A stretch of 13,100 nucleotides of DNA from Verrucomicrobiia bacterium (GTDB lineage Bacteria > Verrucomicrobiota > Verrucomicrobiia > Limisphaerales > DTLC01): positions 244-13,343 of the forward strand of contig JANWZY010000051.1 in NCBI GenBank assembly GCA_025061935.1, written 5' to 3'. The notes below the pieces were generated by a model. The model saw only the letters and a list, made by a program, of their open reading frames with translations, was not told where the DNA came from and did no database searches. Made by a program: the position numbers and the translations under genes. Below are positions 8,488 to 13,100 of this stretch, one piece after another. How positions within the stretch are numbered: the first letter of the stretch is position 1; every line of letters starts with the position of its first letter.

Positions 8488-11241
8488 ATGAACAGATTCG
8501 CCCGGTGTCTTGGCCGGTTTCGGTTCACAAGCATAGGCGCACTATTGCTGGTGACGTGGTCCAACATGATGATTACCGTCCTGCCTGCTGCCGAGGAAAT
8601 CTGCTCCTCGTGCGGCTATCAGGTTCGTGTCAGTGGCAGTTTTGCGCATCAGAAAGAGGACGCATCAGTTGGGATTGAAGGCGCAGGTGAGAATGCTGCT
8701 GCTTACCGCGAGGACGTGAATGGCACGAACTTCACAGTGACCGTCTCGGGGCTGCCAGCGGGCAGATATACGATTGTCATTGGGGCGGTCGAGACAGTGG
8801 CCGGCGGTCCTGGTGAGCGGCTGTTCGATGTTATGGCAGGTGAGCAAGTGCTTGCAAAGGACTTCGACATTTTTGCAACCGCAGGTGGGGCGCGGAAGGT
8901 TGCTTTTGTTACTGGGACTGTGGAAAAGGGGGACGACGCACTGCGCGGCCCGTTGCAGATTTCTTTTGTGGCGGGTCGTGGCACGGCCAAGTTCAACACA
9001 ATCGAGATTAGAAATGCCGAGGGCACCAGGATGGTCTCGTTCAGTGCCTCGGAACTTGCAGATGAATTTACAGCGGCGGCCCGGCGCGTCCCGGAAGTGA
9101 AAGAGCCGCCGATTTGGCGCGACCCGTCGTATCCGCTGCACATGCGCATACGCGATTTGATCCGGCGGATGTCGTTGGCTGAGAAGGTGGAACAACTGCA
9201 GGGCGGAATGAGCGGCGCGCCGCGGATCGAGCGGCTCGGGTTGCCGGCTTATAACTACTGGAACGAGGCGTTGCACGGTGTGGCCAACAATGGCATTGCA
9301 ACGGTGTTCCCATGCCCGATAGCCGGCGCGGCGTCGTGGAATCCGGACATGTTTTATCAGCAGGGGCGTGTGACCGGGATTGAAGGTCGCGCCAAGCACA
9401 ACGATTATGCTACTAAGCACAATGGTGATTCGAAGTGGTGGACTGGGTTAACGTTCTGGACGCCGAACATCAACATCTTTCGTGACCCGCGCTGGGGCCG
9501 CGGCCAGGAAACGTACGGCGAGGACCCGTTTTTGACGGGCGAGCTTGCGGTCTCATACGTGCGGGGCCTCCAAGGCGATCATCCTGAGTACATGTTGGCT
9601 ATGGCGTGTGCCAAGCATTATGCGGTGCATAGCGGGCCGGAGCCGAAGCGGCATCGGTTCAATGCGGTTGTGTCGGAACGCGACCTGTTCGAGACGTACC
9701 TGCCGCACTTTGAGCGGGTCGTGCGCGAGGGCAAGGTGGGTGGGATCATGGGCGCGTACAATGCAGTCAACGGCGTGCCGTGCTGCGCGAACCCGTTCTT
9801 GCTCACGGAGCTGCTGCGCAAGCGTTGGGGGTTCGAAGGGTACGTTGTTTCTGACTGCGACGCGATTGCGAACATTTGGCGGGACCATCGGTACGTTAAA
9901 ACGCCTGAGGAAGCGGCTGCGGTTGCGGTGAAGGCTGGTTGTAATCTTTGTTGCGGCAACGATTACAATGCCCTGGTCCGAGCGGTGCAGAAGGGGTTGA
10001 TCACCGAGCAGGAAATTGACCAAGCGCTGTATCACACACTGTGGACGCGGTTTCGCCTGGGCATGTTTGATCCGCCTGAACGGGTGCCGTTTAACAAGTA
10101 CACCATCAAAGACAACGACACGCCCGAACACGCCAAAGTGGCCTTGGAACACGCGCGTCAGGCAATCGTGCTGTTGAAGAACACTGGTATCCTGCCGCTC
10201 GACCGTGCGAAGCTGAGACGCATCGCAGTGATCGGCCCAAATGCTAGATCGAGGACCATGCTCCATGGCAATTACCACGGCATAGCTTCGCGGCCGATCA
10301 CGATCTTGGACGGGATCAAGCGGCTCGCCGGGCCAGGCATAGAAGTTGTGCACGCCATGGGTTGTCCGATCACGACCAACAAGGCCAGGGCGCCGTGGAG
10401 CGAGCAGGACAATGAGACCGCCCGGCCGATAGAGGAGCTTCGGGCCGAGGCCCTGGCCGTGGTTAAAGGCGCCGATGTGATCATTTACGTGGGTGGGCTG
10501 ACTCCGGGCCAGGAGGGGGAGACGCTTGACAGGGATTCAATTGGGCTGCCGGAAGTGCAACGTGAGTTGATCCGTGCGCTGCATGCCACAGGTATTCCGG
10601 TTGTCATGGTCAATTGCAGCGGCTCAGCCATAGCGCTCACGTGGGAGGACGAGCATTTGCCGGCCATTGTGCAGGCGTGGTATCCTGGTCAGGCGGGCGG
10701 CCAAGCGGTGGCGGAAGTGCTGTTTGGCGAGATAAACCCATCCGGGCACCTGCCGATCACGTTTTATCGCTCGACCGCTGACCTGCCGCCGTTTGAGGAT
10801 TACTCGATGAGCAATCGCACGTACCGGTATTTTACGGGTAAACCGTTATACGCATTCGGACACGGGTTGCACTACACGAAGTTCGAGTACAGAAACGGCA
10901 GGCTGAGTCCCAAAAAGATTCGCCCAGACGGCAAGGTAAAATTGACCTTCGCAATCAAGAATGCTGGCCCGCGCGACGGCGATGAAGTGGCGCAAGTGTA
11001 TTATCGGCATGTGAATCCGCCCATACCCCAGCCGCGCCTGGCGTTGTGCGGGTTCAGGCGCGTGCACGTGCCCAAGGGCAAGTCGGTCACGGTCACGCTC
11101 GAGCTGCCTGCAGAGCGGTTCAGGTACTGGGACCCCGACCAGAAACAGTATGTAGTCGCGCCCGGTCGATACGAAATCCTGGTTGCAGCCGCTTCCGACG
11201 ACATTCGGATCACACTCCCATTGACGATTGTCTCGAAATAG
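8488..11241 (+). CDS. Secreted GH3 beta-xylosidase-like glycosidase with N-terminal malectin-like module
   Basis: This 917-residue exported GH3 enzyme is predicted to release xylose from the non-reducing ends of xylo-oligosaccharides. After a signal peptide (about 1-34, near LPA-AEE) comes a malectin-like beta-sandwich (about 42-178; RLFDV, KDFDIFATAGG, then FNTIEIRNAEG). The GH3 barrel (about 209-530) carries FWTPNINIFRDPRWGRGQE, AKHYAVHSGPE and nucleophile D456 in VVSDCDA; the SDCDA form and the plant BXL-like sequence point to xylosidase or xylosidase/arabinofuranosidase activity. The alpha/beta sandwich domain (about 555-770) has GQEGETLDR, where E676 or E678 is the likely acid/base. A GH3 Fn3-like domain closes the protein (about 815-905). 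No PA14 insertion is seen. Third codon positions are richer in G and T than in the C-rich neighbouring genes, hinting at a separate history. Specificity is inferred from motifs only. Confidence 0.9.
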   Translation: MNRFARCLGRFRFTSIGALLLVTWSNMMITVLPAAEEICSSCGYQVRVSGSFAHQKEDASVGIEGAGENAAAYREDVNGTNFTVTVSGLPAGRYTIVIGAVETVAGGPGERLFDVMAGEQVLAKDFDIFATAGGARKVAFVTGTVEKGDDALRGPLQISFVAGRGTAKFNTIEIRNAEGTRMVSFSASELADEFTAAARRVPEVKEPPIWRDPSYPLHMRIRDLIRRMSLAEKVEQLQGGMSGAPRIERLGLPAYNYWNEALHGVANNGIATVFPCPIAGAASWNPDMFYQQGRVTGIEGRAKHNDYATKHNGDSKWWTGLTFWTPNINIFRDPRWGRGQETYGEDPFLTGELAVSYVRGLQGDHPEYMLAMACAKHYAVHSGPEPKRHRFNAVVSERDLFETYLPHFERVVREGKVGGIMGAYNAVNGVPCCANPFLLTELLRKRWGFEGYVVSDCDAIANIWRDHRYVKTPEEAAAVAVKAGCNLCCGNDYNALVRAVQKGLITEQEIDQALYHTLWTRFRLGMFDPPERVPFNKYTIKDNDTPEHAKVALEHARQAIVLLKNTGILPLDRAKLRRIAVIGPNARSRTMLHGNYHGIASRPITILDGIKRLAGPGIEVVHAMGCPITTNKARAPWSEQDNETARPIEELRAEALAVVKGADVIIYVGGLTPGQEGETLDRDSIGLPEVQRELIRALHATGIPVVMVNCSGSAIALTWEDEHLPAIVQAWYPGQAGGQAVAEVLFGEINPSGHLPITFYRSTADLPPFEDYSMSNRTYRYFTGKPLYAFGHGLHYTKFEYRNGRLSPKKIRPDGKVKLTFAIKNAGPRDGDEVAQVYYRHVNPPIPQPRLALCGFRRVHVPKGKSVTVTLELPAERFRYWDPDQKQYVVAPGRYEILVAAASDDIRITLPLTIVSK

Positions 11242-11435
11242 TCCCGTTCATGAGCCAGCACGCTAAAAACACAGCCGTCACCCCGCCGCTGATACGCCTC
11301 GGAGGCTTGGCATCCGTGTCGCTCCAAATCGTTCAGCGCGACGGATGTGTTCAACCGATCTGCGCCGCCTTCATTTGGGTCTATTTGGAATTAGATGCAA
11401 AACCATAATCTCAAAAGACCTACAGAGCGAAGCTT
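11242..11435 (+). other. 194-base intergenic region with bulged hairpin and AT-rich stretch
   Basis: CATCCG-TG-TCGC (11311-11322) can pair with GCGA-CGGATG (11338-11347), giving ten base pairs with a two-base bulge and a 15-base loop. No T-run follows, so it is not an intrinsic terminator. The last 60 bases are AT-rich compared with the surroundings and hold a TATAAT-like hexamer. No coding signal was recognised. Confidence 0.35.
11385..11409 (+). promoter_or_regulatory. Weak candidate promoter before the esterase gene
   Basis: CATAAT (11404-11409) matches five of six bases of a sigma-70 -10 box and lies 26 bases before ATG 11436 in a locally AT-rich patch. The best upstream hexamer, TTGGAA at 11385-11390, is only 13 bases away, shorter than the usual 16-18, so the assignment is tentative. 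Confidence 0.2.
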
Positions 11436-12452
11436 ATGAAACCACTGCTGTACGTCCTAGCCATTAGTCTGGTCTTGAGCACCGGCATTTGCCCCGCCCA
11501 GACCAATCAACCGCCGATCGAGGACTTCAAGCCCTCGGAACTAAATCAACCGGGCAAACAGTATCCGCAGGTCAATTCCGAGCGGCGCGTGCGTGCGCGG
11601 ATTTACGCGCCCCAAGCGCAAAGCGTTTTGCTCGACATCGGCGGCGTAAAGTATCCGCTAAGAAAAGGCGACGACGGCGTATGGATCGGCGAATCACAGC
11701 CCCAAGACGAAGGTTTCCACTACTACCAGCTTGTCATAGACGGCGCGCAGGTGCCTGACCCGGGCACACTTTACTTTTACGGGGCGGGTCGGTGGGGCAG
11801 CGGCGTCGAAGTACCCGCACATGATCGCGCGTTCTACGAGTTGCGGAACGTGCCGCACGGCCAGTTGCGCCAAGTGTTCTTTTACTCAAAAAGCACGGGC
11901 ACGAATCTCCGTTGTTTCGTTTACACGCCACCGGATTACGAGACCAACCTGAGCCGGCGCTATCCGGTGTTGTACCTCCAGCACGGCGGCGGCGAAGATG
12001 AAACTGGCTGGGGCAACCAGGGGCGGGTCGGCCTAATCATGGATAACCTGATTGCAGAAGGCAAAGCTCGGCCATTCATTATCGTGATGGCCAACAGCTA
12101 TGTCCCGGGCGCAAGCTTCGGTTTTGCGTCCCCCAACCAACCTATCCCGACCAATACTCCCTACTCTCGCACCATTGCCGGGCCGGGCGGACGAAATTAC
12201 AACCCCGCCGCGTTTGCGCGAATGCTTATCGAGGACTTGATCCCATACATTGACTCCCACTTCCGCACGCTGGCCGACCAGCCGCATCGCGCGATGGCGG
12301 GTCTTTCGATGGGCGGCATGCAAACCCGCTCAATCACCCTGGCCAATCTCGACAAATTCTCGCACATCGGCATCTTCAGCGGCGGCAGCATCAGCACAAC
12401 GACATCGCCGACATGGCTGCCTTCAAGCAAAAGATCAAGCTGGTGTTCGTAA
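11436..12452 (+). CDS. Secreted CE1-type esterase (acetyl xylan/feruloyl esterase-like), truncated by frameshift
   Basis: The open frame encodes 338 residues. A signal peptide (about 1-21, near CPA-QTN) precedes an N-terminal E-set/CBM48-like domain (about 45-135; RARIYAPQAQSVLL, GFHYYQLVIDG) and an alpha/beta-hydrolase CE1 domain (about 140 onward; VLYLQHGGGEDETGW as the oxyanion-side loop). Nucleophile S291 sits in AGLSMGG. Real homology stops at GIFSGGSIS (residue 320); the following 18 residues (TTTSPTW... to the stop at 12450-12452) are out of frame. The rest of the domain, with the probable catalytic His, continues in another frame to 12640. As read, the protein lacks a full triad and should be inactive. 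The full-length form (about 401 residues) would match CE1 esterases that remove acetyl or feruloyl groups from xylan, which fits the cluster. A single missing base or a sequence error is the simplest cause. Start ATG 11436 is chosen for its signal peptide; only a weak AGAG precedes it. Confidence 0.82.
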   Translation: MKPLLYVLAISLVLSTGICPAQTNQPPIEDFKPSELNQPGKQYPQVNSERRVRARIYAPQAQSVLLDIGGVKYPLRKGDDGVWIGESQPQDEGFHYYQLVIDGAQVPDPGTLYFYGAGRWGSGVEVPAHDRAFYELRNVPHGQLRQVFFYSKSTGTNLRCFVYTPPDYETNLSRRYPVLYLQHGGGEDETGWGNQGRVGLIMDNLIAEGKARPFIIVMANSYVPGASFGFASPNQPIPTNTPYSRTIAGPGGRNYNPAAFARMLIEDLIPYIDSHFRTLADQPHRAMAGLSMGGMQTRSITLANLDKFSHIGIFSGGSISTTTSPTWLPSSKRSSWCS

Positions 12453-12640
12453 GCTACGGCAGTCGCGAGCTTGACACGGCCAGCCGGAGGGGATTTGGCG
12501 GTGACCCCAGGGCAAACGCCGACGCGCTCAAAGAAGCGGGCATAAACAGCGTCTTTTACATATCGCCGGACACGGGCCACGAGTGGCTCACATGGCGGCG
12601 CAGCTTGCGCGAATTTGCACAGCTCCTGTTTCGGGATTAG
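12392..12640 (+). pseudogene. Out-of-frame C-terminal part of the CE1 esterase
   Basis: This stretch reads on in the frame one base back from the esterase frame. NDIADMAAFKQK, VFVSYGSREL, then FYISPDTGHEWLTWRRSL are the conserved C-terminal segments of the same CE1 family. The DTGHEW histidine (codon in the 12570s-12580s, residue about 382 in the repaired protein) is the probable triad His. Adding one base between 12393 and 12398 joins both parts into a continuous domain with no gap or overlap. An internal ATG (12413) exists without a ribosome binding site and is unlikely to be a real start. There is no slippery heptamer at the junction, so programmed frameshifting is not supported. Confidence 0.8.
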
Positions 12641-12688
12641 TCCACCGGGGAGCTTTACTGCGACCACAACGAAAACAACGCACAGAAA

Positions 12689-13100
12689 ATGAACACGTTA
12701 ACCACGATCCTGATGGCAATGACCCTGCCGCTCGCTGCACTGGCGGCAGATGTCACCGGCACGTGGAAGTCTGAGTTCGACTCGCCCATCGGCCGGCAAA
12801 AATACACGTTCGCGTTCAAGCAGGACGGCACAAACCTGACCGGAAAAGCTAACTCGGAAGTCGGCGACCGGCGGCGCGAGTCTGAACTGCAAGAAGGCAA
12901 GATTGTCGGTGACACAATTTCGTTCGTCGAAATTCTAAGCGTCCGAGACAACGAAATTCGCATTGCATACACCGGAAGAGTTTCAGCCGATGGCAACGAA
13001 ATCAGGCTCACCCGACGCGTGCGCGAATTCCCGCCAGTCGAAATCGTGGCCATACGTGAGCAGATTCCAGGGGCCGCGCCGCAGATTGTCCGGATCAAAG
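12689..13100 (+). CDS. Small secreted beta-rich protein of unknown function, 3' end outside the window
   Basis: The first 137 codons of a gene run off the window. ATG 12689 starts a clear signal peptide (MNTLTTILMAMTLPLAALA-ADV, 19 residues). The mature part begins TGTWKSEFDSPIG and continues with alternating polar strands (KYTFAFKQDGTNLTGKA, GKIVGDTISFVEI, IRIAYTGRVSADGNEIRLTR). This is the pattern of a small lipocalin/beta-barrel-like domain seen as short secreted proteins, or N-terminal domains, in Verrucomicrobia, Planctomycetes and Acidobacteria. I recall such proteins near sugar esterases and hydrolases but know no established activity. It lies 48 bases after the esterase reading frame, without a clear Shine-Dalgarno. 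Residues 120-137 (REQIPGAAPQIVRIK) run beyond where the simple domain would be expected to stop, so it may be fused to a further domain. Confidence 0.75.
   Translation, partial: MNTLTTILMAMTLPLAALAADVTGTWKSEFDSPIGRQKYTFAFKQDGTNLTGKANSEVGDRRRESELQEGKIVGDTISFVEILSVRDNEIRIAYTGRVSADGNEIRLTRRVREFPPVEIVAIREQIPGAAPQIVRIK

Noticed and set aside
8279..8491. 70-codon frame as a real gene
   Set aside because: It has no convincing Shine-Dalgarno, no hydrophobic segment or family match, and weaker third-position GC than neighbours; it contains the GH3 ribosome binding site. Kept only as part of a low-weight finding.
9553..10353. 266-codon minus-strand frame opposite the GH3 gene, and similar ones at 4448-5254 and 7267-7932
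   Set aside because: They mirror well-conserved glycosidase coding sequence, have no ribosome binding sites and no recognisable protein family.
12387..12400. Programmed -1 ribosomal frameshift in the esterase gene
   Set aside because: There is no X-XXY-YYZ slippery heptamer or homopolymer at the junction; a base deletion or sequence error is simpler.
70..13100. Mobile element, CRISPR array or tRNA
   Set aside because: No transposase-like frame, no regularly spaced repeats, no flanking terminal repeats and no cloverleaf-like sequence were seen.

Overview
The window is about 13.1 kb of GC-rich bacterial DNA. It holds six genes, all on the + strand, and every one encodes a protein with an N-terminal export signal. 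Five are recognisable carbohydrate-active enzymes that together make a set for xylan/arabinoxylan breakdown. There is no phage, IS, CRISPR, tRNA or rRNA signal. The host is most likely a member of the Verrucomicrobiota, in the Limisphaerales/Pedosphaera-type lineage. This is inferred from the architecture of the first protein: an Fn3-like module of the kind common in Planctomycetes/Verrucomicrobia, a LamG domain, and a C-terminal domain ending in the 'FFRL' pattern typical of secreted proteins in that group. The plant-type secreted GH51 and the absence of any SusC/SusD pair fit as well.

Layout: (1) 22-4455, a ~1480-residue enzyme with two catalytic domains, GH43-CBM6-unassigned beta-sandwich module-GH30-Fn3-LamG-C-terminal domain; (2) 4499-6088, a second GH43, most like the GH43_12-type arabinofuranosidase/xylosidase group; (3) 6118-8271, a GH51 alpha-L-arabinofuranosidase; (4) 8488-11241, a GH3 beta-xylosidase-like enzyme with an N-terminal malectin-like module; (5) 11436-12640, a CE1-type esterase broken by a -1 frameshift near 12393-12398, so the encoded protein (ending at 12452) loses the catalytic histidine region; (6) 12689 to the window edge, a small secreted beta-rich protein cut by the window end.

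Genes 1-3 are tightly spaced (43 and 29 bp), as in an operon. Larger gaps precede the GH3 gene (216 bp, with hairpins and a strong Shine-Dalgarno) and the esterase gene (194 bp, with a hairpin and an AT-rich stretch); these may carry extra promoters or mRNA-processing sites.

Inferred division of labour: the GH30 domain cuts the xylan backbone; the GH43 domains and GH51 remove arabinose; the GH3 releases xylose from short oligosaccharides; and the CE1 would remove acetyl or feruloyl esters if its frame is intact in the living organism. No transporter, regulator or intracellular pentose-catabolic gene is in the window.
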